In this document: piece by piece, positions 6,616-15,108 of the stretch | Numbering within the stretch: position 1 is the stretch's first letter | Layout of the letters: each line of letters starts with the position of its first letter | IMG/VR virus record: IMGVR_UViG_3300026278_000002 | Coordinates: 1 to 30,016 of that record | Direction: 5' to 3' (one strand) | DNA: 30,016 bases | DNA from: a virus | Made by a program: the position numbers and the translations under genes | Notes under the pieces: generated by a model | Database searches by the model: none | The model's input: the letters and a program-made list of their open reading frames with translations, nothing else | What the model was told of the DNA's origin: nothing

Positions 6616-7706
6616 TGGCGCAGCTTCCACGCCTACCAGCTCTGCCACGTCCGTCGAAGCCCGATCAGGAATGGCTTGGTAAGATCCGCGGCTCACTTAA
6701 GGAGGCGCGCAAGCGACTGGCAGCGGATCGGCGTGCCCGAGAAGCCGCCGACCGTGCGCCGAAGCCGGTCATCCTCGATCCCGCGACCTTGTCCGGGCGC
6801 AAATGGGATGCGGCTTCCGTCCTGCATACCACGCTAGGAGGTGTCCGGCGACCGATCACGCAGGATGATCTCGCGGCTTTCCGGCACAACATTAGACTTC
6901 TGCAAGGCCGGCTCGGGCGTGGCGGAATCACCGCGCGCCAGGTCATCGACCTAAGTGGGAAGTATCTAGCGCCGGGCAAAGGCACTGATCGGCAGCGCGC
7001 AGCGCGCGAGATCCATCACGCGATCCCATCAAGCTTCAGTAAGGGCGAGCTACACGTCATCACGGACGCGGGCGGTCAGACGCCAAACGTCAGGCGGCAT
7101 CATGTTTTGGTGCGGTTCCCGCATTGGGACATCGCGGTCATGGATGTGAACAAGACGCCCGACGAGGCGGCGCTCTGGCTGCTGTCTCAGCCGCTCAAAT
7201 ACGAATGCGACTGCGGGCGGCATCGGTTCTTCTTCCGCTACATCTGTACCGCTGGCGGGTTCAACGCCGGACGCCCCGAGCATGGCTATCCCAAGATCCG
7301 CAACCCCAACCTTATCGGCGTGGCGTGTAAGCATGTGGTGCGAGTGATGACCGAGATCGACGCGATGGACGCGCGTTTCCGCTCGATCATCACTCGCGCG
7401 ATCAAGGCCGCGCGCGACAAGGATTCCAAAGTCAAGCGCATCCAAACCACGCAAGCAGAAGCCGAGCGTCAAGCTAGGAAGAGCGCGCGTCCGATCCGCT
7501 CCAGCGAGGCTATTGAGCGTCGCCGGACCCTGGCGCGTGAGAGAGCGGCCGCGCGCGCGGCCACCCGATCGGCCCCACCCCCGCGTCCGCGCGGACTGCT
7601 AGGTCGGACGCGCGACATGGCGGCGGCGATCGCCTCCCGGTTCGGCATCGCCCGTGAGATCGCGACCAAGATCATCAACTTCTTTATCCGTCGCCGAGGT
7701 GGGTAA
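6615..7706 (+). CDS. Unknown virion-region protein with SWIM-type zinc-binding signature
   Basis: A 363-residue basic protein. A CxC...CxH arrangement is clear: C198 and C200 ('YECDCGRHRFFF'), then C238 and H240 ('GVACKHVVRVM'), with 37 residues between. This is the SWIM zinc-finger signature, usually linked to DNA or protein binding. The first ~70 residues and residues ~250-345 are rich in Arg, Lys and Ala ('RRTLARERAAARAATR'), consistent with nucleic-acid contact. The conserved middle ('FSKGELHVITDAGGQTPNVR') precedes the zinc site. It is translationally coupled to the upstream gene. A structural or DNA-binding role in the virion is inferred from location; no named family recognised. Confidence 0.6.
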   Translation: MAQLPRLPALPRPSKPDQEWLGKIRGSLKEARKRLAADRRAREAADRAPKPVILDPATLSGRKWDAASVLHTTLGGVRRPITQDDLAAFRHNIRLLQGRLGRGGITARQVIDLSGKYLAPGKGTDRQRAAREIHHAIPSSFSKGELHVITDAGGQTPNVRRHHVLVRFPHWDIAVMDVNKTPDEAALWLLSQPLKYECDCGRHRFFFRYICTAGGFNAGRPEHGYPKIRNPNLIGVACKHVVRVMTEIDAMDARFRSIITRAIKAARDKDSKVKRIQTTQAEAERQARKSARPIRSSEAIERRRTLARERAAARAATRSAPPPRPRGLLGRTRDMAAAIASRFGIAREIATKIINFFIRRRGG

Positions 7707-7708
7707 TC

Positions 7709-8236
7709 ATGTTGACCCAAGTTCCGGCCGCCATCAATCAGCTGGCATTCAAAATCGTCCATCACCACCCCAACAGCAGCGGCATCCAAATGTTCCGCAA
7801 GCGCGTCACCCGCGCGCCCGCAGACACCCTGGGCGGCCTCGGGGTGTTGTCGTCGGAAGATGAAGAGTCGATCGCCTTCGAGTTCCTAGGGCTGGGATCC
7901 GCGCTTCCAGTTGCTGATGATGCCGCCAACCCGCTGCTGATGAACGATAACCAGGATGCGCCGAGCGACGGGGTTGAATTCAGGTTTTTGATTGAGCCGG
8001 AAGCACAATCCGGACAAGATGGATGGTTTAATCCAACCAGGGGCGATGTTTTCCTGCTGTGGCTTGCTGATGACGGTTCGCTCAAGATCCCCTTCGAGAT
8101 CGTCGATATCGAGGCCGTCAGCAACCTTCCGCCGTTCTCAGTGCGCTACATCTGCAACCGGCGCGATGATCTACTGTGGGCGGTCAATGATTTAGACGAT
8201 CCGGACGGTCCGGACGGCAATTCGACGACACCTTGA
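7709..8236 (+). CDS. Hypothetical head/neck-region protein
   Basis: A 175-residue acidic protein between the SWIM-like gene and the major capsid gene. It looks mainly beta: 'GVEFRFLIEPEAQSG', 'GDVFLLWLADDGSLKIPFEI', 'FSVRYICNRRDDLLW'. The C-terminal end is Asp/Pro/Gly-rich and probably disordered. No motif allows a family call. Position suggests a head-completion, connector or decoration protein. It is the last gene before a 125-bp gap, so it may end a transcription unit. Confidence 0.5.
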   Translation: MLTQVPAAINQLAFKIVHHHPNSSGIQMFRKRVTRAPADTLGGLGVLSSEDEESIAFEFLGLGSALPVADDAANPLLMNDNQDAPSDGVEFRFLIEPEAQSGQDGWFNPTRGDVFLLWLADDGSLKIPFEIVDIEAVSNLPPFSVRYICNRRDDLLWAVNDLDDPDGPDGNSTTP

Positions 8237-8361
8237 ACATACTCAAATCAGGAAAATTGCACCCAGAACACCAAAGACCATCGTTCAAGATGGCCTCACC
8301 GTGCTGCCGTGACTGATCGGCGGCGTGATCATCGTGATGTAAAACTTGAGGCTTTGGCGAT
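8237..8361 (+). other. Non-coding gap before the major capsid gene
   Basis: A 125-bp gap, one of the longest in the window, with no ORF. It probably carries the leader or promoter of the capsid gene, but only weak matches are visible: TTGAAC at 8233-8238 with no good -10 partner, and a TG-preceded TGTAAA at 8338-8343 without a -35. GAGG lies about 10 bases before the capsid ATG. No terminator-like hairpin with a T-run was seen. Confidence 0.3.
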
Positions 8362-10020
8362 ATGCCCGCAATCATCAACCGCTCATCCACTAATGCCGCC
8401 GGGCAGTTTTTCAGGAATTTAAAAGACCAAGCGAAGGGCGCGGCAGGGACTCTCGACTCGGCTGCGCTCGATAGCGTCGCAACCGAACTGACCAACAGGG
8501 GCGGCGCGCCCCAGGATCTAGAAGTCGTGCTTGACGAAGCTGGAAAAGAGGCGCCGCGCGTGCTGCGCGCGATCCTTGACGGCGCTCGGATCTATGAAGA
8601 GAAGCACGGCGAAGAACCTAGTGCGGACCTGATCGAGACTGCTATGCGCATGGCGTACTCGACGACCGACCACGCGCGCAAACAGTACAGCCTGGACTCA
8701 GCAACCTCCTTGCAGTCCGATCCGCTGGCCCTACAACCCAACCGCGCTATCGTGGCTATCGTCGGCATGATGGCTGAAGCCATCCCCTTTGCGCACTATC
8801 TGCCAGCCGATATCGGATCCAACGAAGCAAAATTGGCAATCTTGACCCACAATGCCGGCACCACCTATGGCGGGTATGCCGAAGGCGACAACATGGATGG
8901 TGTGCTGGCCGGCAGGCCGTTTGTGACATCCAGCCGCGTCCATACCTTAGACTACAACACCACTGCCAGCGTCTGGGAGGGCAAGCTGACCCGCGTCCAG
9001 ACCGACGAAAATCATTGCAACCAGTCCGCTGGCGCGGTCAAGCTAATACGCGGCCGGACCTTGGTGTATGTTGCCGGTCGTGTGGCCGGGCATGAGGTCA
9101 CCAGCAGCGGAACCGGATCCTCCAGTCTGGCCGGATCGATCGATATCGGCGGCACTCAGTATGTCCTGAGCGGCACCGTCAACCCCGATACTGGCGTTGT
9201 CTCTGCGACCTTTACTCCGTCGCTGCCAAATGGCTATGCCCCTGTAGTCGAAGGGTTCATCGACTATGAGCGTGGCGAGAGCGCGCCCCAACTGATTTCG
9301 CAGGTTGAGACCTTCATCTTGCACGCCAAGCCGTGGCGCGTGACTACCAGTCTGTCAATCGACGCGCGGACCCAGATGGCCAACGAATTGGGCCTGGACC
9401 CCTACGGCGAATCAGTGCTGGCGATCCAGAATCAGTTTGCCATCGAGCGCCACTACGATGTGCTGGCCAAGGCAAAGCGCATAGGGGTCAACAACGTAGC
9501 CACCTTTAACTTCCAATGGAGCATGCAGAATCAGCTTCAGCCGAAGACCCGCGCCCAGATCTGGCAGGACTTCGCGTCTGTGATAGGGTCCGTCAGTCAG
9601 CAGATGGCTATTGATACCCTGAACCACGGCGTCACGCACCTGTATGTCGGTCGCTACATCGCGGCGCAGCTTGCGACTCTACCGCCTGAGGTGTTCCAGC
9701 CGTCCGGTATCAGCGGGCGGCCGAGCATCTATCGTCTGGGTCGGTTGTTCGGCCAGTACGAGGTCTACTACACCCCATACCTGGTGACGGAAGCGTCGGA
9801 CGGCTCGTCAGGCCAAATATTGTGCATCGGCCGCGCAACTGACGTGACCCGCAACCCGTTCGTACTTGGTGATGCCGTAGCCCCGACTGTAATTCCTCTA
9901 GCTGTCAATGCAGACCTGCGTTCGGGCGCCGGTTTCTATGCTCGCAACTTCACCGCCGTCAACCCGCATGGACCATCCAGCAAGGGCGCGGCCATCATTA
10001 ACGTCACCAACCTGATCTAA
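8362..10020 (+). CDS. Major capsid protein (HK97-fold, large myovirus type)
   Basis: A 552-residue protein with the features of large myovirus capsid proteins: a helical N-terminal region (1-~115) that could be removed by the prohead protease, then 'LQPNRAIVAIVGMMAEAIPF' and 'TYGGYAEGDNMDG' typical of the start of the mature shell domain. A Gly/Ser/Thr-rich beta region (~225-305) probably forms an inserted surface domain. The later part has 'AIQNQFAIERHYDVLAKAKR' (spine-like) and 'YEVYYTPYLVTE...ILCIGRATD', a common motif near the C terminus. It forms the icosahedral shell. The only leader gap of this size within the structural block precedes it, in keeping with high expression. Confidence 0.75.
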   Translation: MPAIINRSSTNAAGQFFRNLKDQAKGAAGTLDSAALDSVATELTNRGGAPQDLEVVLDEAGKEAPRVLRAILDGARIYEEKHGEEPSADLIETAMRMAYSTTDHARKQYSLDSATSLQSDPLALQPNRAIVAIVGMMAEAIPFAHYLPADIGSNEAKLAILTHNAGTTYGGYAEGDNMDGVLAGRPFVTSSRVHTLDYNTTASVWEGKLTRVQTDENHCNQSAGAVKLIRGRTLVYVAGRVAGHEVTSSGTGSSSLAGSIDIGGTQYVLSGTVNPDTGVVSATFTPSLPNGYAPVVEGFIDYERGESAPQLISQVETFILHAKPWRVTTSLSIDARTQMANELGLDPYGESVLAIQNQFAIERHYDVLAKAKRIGVNNVATFNFQWSMQNQLQPKTRAQIWQDFASVIGSVSQQMAIDTLNHGVTHLYVGRYIAAQLATLPPEVFQPSGISGRPSIYRLGRLFGQYEVYYTPYLVTEASDGSSGQILCIGRATDVTRNPFVLGDAVAPTVIPLAVNADLRSGAGFYARNFTAVNPHGPSSKGAAIINVTNLI

Positions 10021-10033
10021 TCCGAGGCGCGCC

Positions 10034-10399
10034 ATGAGTGAGACCCTGGTTCTTGGCGCGCCCTCCCTTCGCGGGGAGGATGCGCGCGACACCCTCGACA
10101 AGCAGCTGGCCGCGCTCAAGTTTCCCTTGACGGCCAAGGTCGTCAACCATCAGCCGTTCCATGTGAGCTTCCCGGCAGCTGACAGTCTTTATCTGCGCCC
10201 GTCCGGCCATGTCGGAGATACCGGCCAGGCGACCTTCAATGATGCGGCGACCTTTGCTCGGTTCGTGACTGACGTTCAGGCTGTGGCGGACCTGCACAAG
10301 ATCGAAGTGGCATTGACGATCACGTTCACGTCTGAGTCGCGCCCAGCGCAAGCGAGTAAGCCTGCTACGCCAAAGCCTACCGCCAAGCCGGAGGATTGA
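10034..10399 (+). CDS. Small virion-region protein, possible capsid accessory
   Basis: A 121-residue protein between capsid and sheath genes. It has a compact alpha/beta core ('PLTAKVVNHQPFHVSFPAA', 'ATFNDAATFARFVTDVQAVA', 'IEVALTITF') and a short Pro/Lys/Ala tail. This is compatible with a capsid decoration, completion or tail-terminator protein, but I recognise no specific family. The start ATG follows the capsid stop by 13 bases with GAGGCGCG upstream. Confidence 0.5.
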   Translation: MSETLVLGAPSLRGEDARDTLDKQLAALKFPLTAKVVNHQPFHVSFPAADSLYLRPSGHVGDTGQATFNDAATFARFVTDVQAVADLHKIEVALTITFTSESRPAQASKPATPKPTAKPED

Positions 10400-10402
10400 T
10401 CC

Positions 10403-12052
10403 ATGCCTGTAACCTTTGTGCGCAATCTAGGGCATCAGCCTGGCGTCCAGCTCAATCCACTGGTCGACCCGAGTGAGCACCTCTCATCAACCGCGAGCGA
10501 CCAATCCTTTGGCGTGGTCGCGCGAACCACGCGTGGGCGCATTGATCGGGCCTTTGCGGTCGATATCAGCGACGCCAACGCGAAGCTCGGCGCGATCGAG
10601 CCGATCCGGGCCAATCTCATCAACGAGGCGCGCGCCCAGCTCAATGAAGCGCTGACAATCTCGGGCGGGTATGCCGTGGTGAGCCGCTTGGTCCGGATTG
10701 ATCAGGCTCAGATCAAGTGGGCGACACTGACCGTGACCGATCCAGTTGCTCCAGCAACAACTAAAACCTACACGTTCGGTGTGTCCAACACCAAGCTCGA
10801 CACGGGCTTTGCCTTGCAACTGAAGCACATGGGGTGCTTCAACGACGGGATCAAGCTCGCCGTATGGGCCGAGCCGGTGACGTCGGGCGGGGTCGAGCAA
10901 CCGACGAAAAAGATCAAGCTGCGCGTGGCCGACGCCAAGGATAACGCGTTGTTTTTCTTCCAAGGCTCGACCGACCCCTTTGCGCGCGACGACTACGGGA
11001 CCAGTGCCTACCTACCGGACGTGGTGGCGGCGCGCACCGACGAAATTGAGGTTGTAGTCGCGCCCGATGCAGTGTTCAGTCCTGGTGAAGCGCTCTACGG
11101 CTACGACGCCAACGGTTTCGAGAAATGGCTGTCGTCGGACGTGCTGGTGACCTTTGTTGAGGGCGACCACGCCTATACTGCAAGCGATTACCAGGACGCT
11201 GTCGATCGGCTCAAGTACGCGCAACAAGACTTCTCTTACATCGCCTCTGGCGGCACACAGTCACCGGCCCTGCTGTCGCGCTTGGCGGTCATGGCGATCG
11301 ACACCAACCGCCAACTGCGGTTTGATGTGGCAGGGAGTCTGGATGTTGACGCCGCGATTGCGTTCGTCGAGTCGCTGGACCTGTCCTATCGTGAAGGCGC
11401 GCATCTACTACAAGCATTCTGGATGCCAGTTCGATGCGACGATCCGTCCGGCGTCAATCCCAACGGGTATCTTGGCGCGGCGATGCTTAATGTGGGTATG
11501 GCATGCCGACGCAATGCTACGGTCAATGCCAATGGTCTTGCGGCGAAGAACTACCCAATTGCTGGGCGCAACTATCCGATTCCGCGATCGGGTCTGCGAC
11601 AGTCTATCAAGATCGGCGAGATGCAACTAAGCAACCTTGCGCGCGCCAGGATCAATCCGGTGATCTTCGACACCTTCGCCGACGGGAGTTACTGCGTCTT
11701 CCGCGATCAAATCACGCTTGCCCTGGCCGACAACAGTCTGCGCCGACTGATTTCAGTTGTGGATATGTCAACGTCGATCGACGATCGGGTCGTGCGCTAC
11801 GGCAAGTCACTCATTAACAGTTACCCGATGACGATGGCGGTCAAACGGATGCGCGACTACCTGAAGGAACTGTTCAGCGCGGCGGAAACCGCCGGCTGGC
11901 TTGTGCCATCAGCCGAGATGGGCGGGTCGTCCTTCAATTTTGTCGTCAATCCGAACGCCGAGCGTCCATATGACAAGATGGATCTGCGGTATTCGCTGCG
12001 TTACGACGGGGCATTACGGCAGATCGAAGTGACTCAATCCCTGTCGAGGTGA
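10403..12052 (+). CDS. Contractile tail sheath protein
   Basis: A 549-residue protein with the size and layout of myovirus sheaths. The N-terminal strand 'MPVTFVRNLGHQPGVQLN' could be the arm that links subunits. The middle has the variable beta domain. The C-terminal ~200 residues carry the conserved handshake region: 'NLARARINPVIFDTFADGSY', 'DQITLALADNSLRRLISV', 'LKELFSAAETAGWLVPS' and the terminal strand 'LRYDGALRQIEVTQSLSR'. The sheath contracts to push the tube through the envelope. It lies upstream of a tube-like gene (14588), though several genes intervene, which is a wider separation than in P2 or Mu. Confidence 0.75.
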   Translation: MPVTFVRNLGHQPGVQLNPLVDPSEHLSSTASDQSFGVVARTTRGRIDRAFAVDISDANAKLGAIEPIRANLINEARAQLNEALTISGGYAVVSRLVRIDQAQIKWATLTVTDPVAPATTKTYTFGVSNTKLDTGFALQLKHMGCFNDGIKLAVWAEPVTSGGVEQPTKKIKLRVADAKDNALFFFQGSTDPFARDDYGTSAYLPDVVAARTDEIEVVVAPDAVFSPGEALYGYDANGFEKWLSSDVLVTFVEGDHAYTASDYQDAVDRLKYAQQDFSYIASGGTQSPALLSRLAVMAIDTNRQLRFDVAGSLDVDAAIAFVESLDLSYREGAHLLQAFWMPVRCDDPSGVNPNGYLGAAMLNVGMACRRNATVNANGLAAKNYPIAGRNYPIPRSGLRQSIKIGEMQLSNLARARINPVIFDTFADGSYCVFRDQITLALADNSLRRLISVVDMSTSIDDRVVRYGKSLINSYPMTMAVKRMRDYLKELFSAAETAGWLVPSAEMGGSSFNFVVNPNAERPYDKMDLRYSLRYDGALRQIEVTQSLSR

Positions 12053-12768
12053 TGCAAACAATGGAACTTCGCGAGTACCTAATGGGCGCTATGGCTGAGG
12101 CTGCGCGCTCAAAAGAAGACCCGACGCTCGATAGCGTCGATGATGCCGTGGTCAGTACGGCAAGTGACTACATGGACAAGTCGTTCCGACTGCACGCCGC
12201 GTCTGTGCTCAATCAGTGGACTGAGACTGTGGATGAAGACTTGGAATCGGGCGAGACCCTGGCCGACCGGCTGTTGGCGCTTCTGGTGGCGGCGGTCGAC
12301 GAGGATGGCGACCACGAGCTGGACGAGACCGAACAGGAAATGCTCGAGGCCGTACTTGCTGCTGCCAAGGACTACCTGCTGTCGCAAGGCGTGGCGCCGG
12401 ATGACGTGACGGATCTGCTCGACAACTGGACCGAAGATGCAGCTATTCGTGTGCGCGATGCGCTGGCGGCGGCCCTACCGGATGGCGATGAGGCTGATGA
12501 CGAACTGAGCCGGTTCGCCTTCGATGAGGACTCGACCGCGTCTGTCTTTGATGCGGCCTACAAGAACGTGCTCGCCTTTGAGCATGGCAAGAAGGTCGTC
12601 AAGCGGCGACGCATTTCCGGCACGCCTAGGCGGATGACGCCGAAGCAGAAGGCGGCTTTACGCAAGGCGCGCGCCCTAGCCAACTCGGCCATCGCCAAGC
12701 GCTGGAGGGCAATCAGCATCAAGAATCGCCTCAAGGCTGGCGTCGGCATGAAGCGCAAGTTTGTTTGA
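12052..12768 (+). CDS. Acidic protein with EF-hand-like loop and basic tail
   Basis: About 238 residues from the ATG at 12052, which overlaps the sheath stop; ATG 12061 has a better-spaced GAGG and may be the true start. Residues 83-94 ('DEDGDHELDETE') carry acidic residues at EF-hand positions 1, 3, 5, 9 and 12 with Leu at position 8, so calcium binding is possible. The first ~175 residues are acidic and helical. The last ~55 are strongly basic ('KKVVKRRRISGTPRRM', then many K/R). This charge split suggests a scaffold-like or DNA-contacting role. No family recognised. Its place after the sheath gene suggests a tail or internal head protein. Confidence 0.55.
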   Translation: MQTMELREYLMGAMAEAARSKEDPTLDSVDDAVVSTASDYMDKSFRLHAASVLNQWTETVDEDLESGETLADRLLALLVAAVDEDGDHELDETEQEMLEAVLAAAKDYLLSQGVAPDDVTDLLDNWTEDAAIRVRDALAAALPDGDEADDELSRFAFDEDSTASVFDAAYKNVLAFEHGKKVVKRRRISGTPRRMTPKQKAALRKARALANSAIAKRWRAISIKNRLKAGVGMKRKFV

Positions 12769-12776
12769 TTTGAGCT

Positions 12777-13571
12777 GTGTCTGAGTTCGGCCGACTCAAT
12801 GAGCACCTGATCGCCTCAATTTACGAGGTCGATCGGAAGGGCAACGCTAAGGATAGCGAGGCTGTGCGCGCACTCATCACTGAAGCCAGCCTAGAGGTTT
12901 CTCTTGGCTGGCAATCACCGTTCGAGGGTATGGGGCCGGAAGCGAAATTCCCGACCCTACTGGCGATGGTGCAGTCCGGTTCGGCTGAAGATTTGATCAG
13001 CGCGCTCGGGGGTAGTTCGTGGGGAAGCTGGATGACGAAGGGACTGAATCTGATCACGGACTGGCTGACGGACGGCGGGTCGTTTGATGAACTGCTGTCA
13101 TCTAGCGTTGGGCGAACCGGCCTGACCAAGATGAACAGCACTCAAGTCTTTACTGGGATGCCGCCGGTCAAGATCAATGCGACCGTGCTATTTCGCGCCT
13201 GGAAGAACCCCAAGGCCGAGGTCGAGGAGCCGTTTGACCGGCTCATAGGTTGGGCATTGCCACAGTGTCTCCAGAGGGATAGCATTCTGACCGGCTGGCT
13301 CAATGGCGAATCCGGCTCATGCTCCAGTGAGGGCGGCGGATCGGCCAGCGGTCTGGATGCGCTGCTCCCATCGCTTACACCAAAGATGGTCGGCTTGACC
13401 TACAAGGGTCGGACCTACAAGCCGCTCGTCATTGAGTCGGTCGGCTTCCCGATGGACTCACCGATCACCGCCGAGGGGCGCTACACAGAACTTCTAGTGC
13501 CCTTGACCTTCGCGACGTGGCAGGCCTTCGATGCTAAGGATTGGTCCAATATTCGCACTGTGTCTTTATGA
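12777..13571 (+). CDS. Tail/baseplate structural protein, unknown family
   Basis: A 264-residue protein starting at a GTG. It combines a helical N-terminal half with a 'WGSWMTKGLNLITDWLTDGG' segment and a beta-rich second half: 'QVFTGMPPVKINATVLFRAW', 'EVEEPFDRLIGWALP', 'KPLVIESVGFPMDSPI', 'YTELLVPLTFATWQAF'. This type of C-terminal beta domain is seen in tube-initiator or baseplate proteins of myoviruses, but the match is impressionistic. A Ser/Gly-rich loop (~residues 182-197) separates two conserved parts. Its stop overlaps the next start (ATGA), so it is coupled to the chaperone gene. Confidence 0.5.
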   Translation: MSEFGRLNEHLIASIYEVDRKGNAKDSEAVRALITEASLEVSLGWQSPFEGMGPEAKFPTLLAMVQSGSAEDLISALGGSSWGSWMTKGLNLITDWLTDGGSFDELLSSSVGRTGLTKMNSTQVFTGMPPVKINATVLFRAWKNPKAEVEEPFDRLIGWALPQCLQRDSILTGWLNGESGSCSSEGGGSASGLDALLPSLTPKMVGLTYKGRTYKPLVIESVGFPMDSPITAEGRYTELLVPLTFATWQAFDAKDWSNIRTVSL

Positions 13572-14299
13572 TTTACTTTCCCGAGATCCGCGCGCGGCGA
13601 TTCACGATCCGCTTACGTGAAATCACGCTACGCCAAGCCCTGGATCTGGCCGCGCGCCCTCCACACCTGGAGCAAGCGAACACCACGGCTTTTTTGCGCT
13701 TCGCGCTCATTGATCCCGAAACCGACCCAGCGCGCTGGCGCGTGGGCGAACGAACGCTGGCTGTAGCTCACTATCTAGCGTGTGTCACCGGCGACCCAGA
13801 CTATGCTATTGGATCGGGCCGCTACTCTGACTATCTGGTGCCCGAGGACGCACCAATCCCTGACGTCGTGTCCGTCGGTGATGTTGTGGGTGAGCCGTGG
13901 CTGATGCGGCATCTCGAAGGGCGTCTTGCTGAAGCTATTGAGCGTCTGGATGACGAGATGCTGACCGGGCGCGGGTTGTGGCTCGTCGGACTCATGGCGG
14001 CGCAGATGTTCCGTCAGGGCGAAGCCGATCCAGACGCCATGACCGAGGGCGAGCTTGATGAATGGCTGGCCAAGCGTGTACGCGACTTCTGTGATCTGCA
14101 AGAAAGCGAGTTTGAGGCGATGCTGATCGCCTTCAATCTTGGACGCCAACAGCTAACACATCTTTTCCGTATTGATGTCGACGACAGCGGACTAGTATGC
14201 CTGCCTGCCAGGGAGGACGCCGGCCTTGCGCCGGCCAGGTTTTCAGTTCGTTCCAACCTCTCCCCATGGGCGCAATCAATGGCACCAAAGTCTCACTGA
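13568..14299 (+). CDS. Tail assembly chaperone candidate, short form (gpG-like)
   Basis: A 243-residue protein from the ATG at 13568, which overlaps the previous stop; the frame is open a little upstream but the ATGA overlap fixes the start. Visible segments are 'FTIRLREITLRQALDLAARP', 'WRVGERTLAVAHYLACVTG', 'GRYSDYLVPED' and 'LTGRGLWLVGLMAAQMF'. This resembles the first protein of the chaperone pairs that bind the tape measure during tail assembly. A second ORF in the +1 frame overlaps its 3' end from 14196 and continues to 14510, the arrangement seen at gpG/gpGT-type frameshift genes. The final ~18 residues after the shift site look unstructured. Confidence 0.55.
   Translation: MIYFPEIRARRFTIRLREITLRQALDLAARPPHLEQANTTAFLRFALIDPETDPARWRVGERTLAVAHYLACVTGDPDYAIGSGRYSDYLVPEDAPIPDVVSVGDVVGEPWLMRHLEGRLAEAIERLDDEMLTGRGLWLVGLMAAQMFRQGEADPDAMTEGELDEWLAKRVRDFCDLQESEFEAMLIAFNLGRQQLTHLFRIDVDDSGLVCLPAREDAGLAPARFSVRSNLSPWAQSMAPKSH
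14219..14246 (+). promoter_or_regulatory. Candidate programmed frameshift site (TTTT with upstream hairpin)
   Basis: The reading frame that must be left is ...AGG-TTT-TCA; a +1 slip on the run TTTT (14240-14243) re-pairs the Phe tRNA with TTT and continues as CAG in the overlapping ORF. A 6-bp GC-only hairpin, GCCGGC / GCCGGC with a 5-base loop (14219-14235), ends 4 bases before the run. A net -2 shift would give the same frame. Tail chaperone frameshifts are common (established), but +1/-2 types are rarer than -1. An alternative is independent initiation at TTG 14226, which has GGGAGGA 8 bases upstream. Confidence 0.45.
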
Positions 14300-14510
14300 G
14301 CTGGTCGCCTCCCTGTGCCTACATCATGGGGCTGGGTCGATCACTGAGGCTATGGACATCACCCAGAGCGACGCCATAGCTTTCTTCCAATCAAACGCCT
14401 ATGACAAGCATCGGGCATGGATGGAGTCGATCGACAAGGTACGCGTGGCCATCGTCGACCGGCTTAATGGCGTCATCCGCTCAATCGGGGGACTGGCCAG
14501 GCGGCTTTGA
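14226..14510 (+). CDS. Tail assembly chaperone extension (gpT-like), reached by frameshift or a TTG start
   Basis: An ORF overlapping the 3' end of the chaperone gene in the +1 frame; the frame is open from 14196. The protein-like part is 'NQWHQSLTELVASLCLHHGA', 'AMDITQSDAIAFFQSNAYDK' and a final helix ending 'GLARRL'. If joined at TTTT (14240-14243), the fusion would have about 313 residues: 225 from the upstream frame plus 88 from this one. In gpGT proteins the T part recruits tail-tube subunits to the tape measure. The ORF has no ATG before residue 43, which favours frameshifting, but a TTG at 14226 with a good ribosome binding site allows separate translation. Here a tube gene, not a tape-measure gene, follows. 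Confidence 0.5.
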   Translation: MRRPGFQFVPTSPHGRNQWHQSLTELVASLCLHHGAGSITEAMDITQSDAIAFFQSNAYDKHRAWMESIDKVRVAIVDRLNGVIRSIGGLARRL

Positions 14511-14587
14511 GGAAAACCACGCCCGGCTAGCGCCCGGCGCTCGCTACCATTCCCATTGTCATTTCTATTTCGATGAGGATCTTCCTT

Positions 14588-15106
14588 ATGGCCGTTACGC
14601 GCGCCTCCGTTATCAAAGGTTTTCACGACGCCTCACGCGCGACGGGCGATAAGCGCGTCGCGGCCGATTACAGTCTAGTGATCGACGGCCATGAAGACGC
14701 ATGGCTGCTGTGCAAAAGCCAGTTTTGGCCTGAACTGACGCCTGGTGAAGGTATTGAGGTTCCGACCCCGCTTGGTTCGGCAATGTGGCAGCCGTCGCAG
14801 TGTAAGTTCCATCAGCAATCGCAAGTCACATTCCAGGAATCCAAGCACGGCATCATCCAGGCTATGTTCCAGAGCTTGCTGATGTGCTCGAACGCGGCCG
14901 GAGCGGCACGCTTCAACGCTTGGGTCTATTACGGCACACCTGAAAGCTACATCCAGCGGGCGCACATCATGGACGCTTTCATCACTGCCGAGCCGGTCGA
15001 GGTCGACTGGGAGAACCGGACCCAGCTTGTTACGATTCCTGCAACCATCTTCTATCACTTCTACGGCGAATACGAAGTTGGTTCCGGCGTCCTGTGTGGA
15101 GGTTAA
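14588..15106 (+). CDS. Tail tube protein
   Basis: A 172-residue protein from the ATG at 14588, with GAGGA ending 8 bases upstream; an ATG 15 bases earlier is inside that ribosome binding site and is unlikely. Size and beta-rich character fit myovirus tail tubes: 'AADYSLVIDGHEDAWLLCKS', 'MWQPSQCKFHQQSQVTFQES', 'ITAEPVEVDWENRTQLVTIP' and 'ATIFYHFYGEYE'. The alternating strands would stack into hexameric rings that form the DNA channel under the sheath. The family call rests on size, predicted strands and the position between chaperone and lysis genes. Confidence 0.6.
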   Translation: MAVTRASVIKGFHDASRATGDKRVAADYSLVIDGHEDAWLLCKSQFWPELTPGEGIEVPTPLGSAMWQPSQCKFHQQSQVTFQESKHGIIQAMFQSLLMCSNAAGAARFNAWVYYGTPESYIQRAHIMDAFITAEPVEVDWENRTQLVTIPATIFYHFYGEYEVGSGVLCGG

Positions 15107-15108
15107 AA

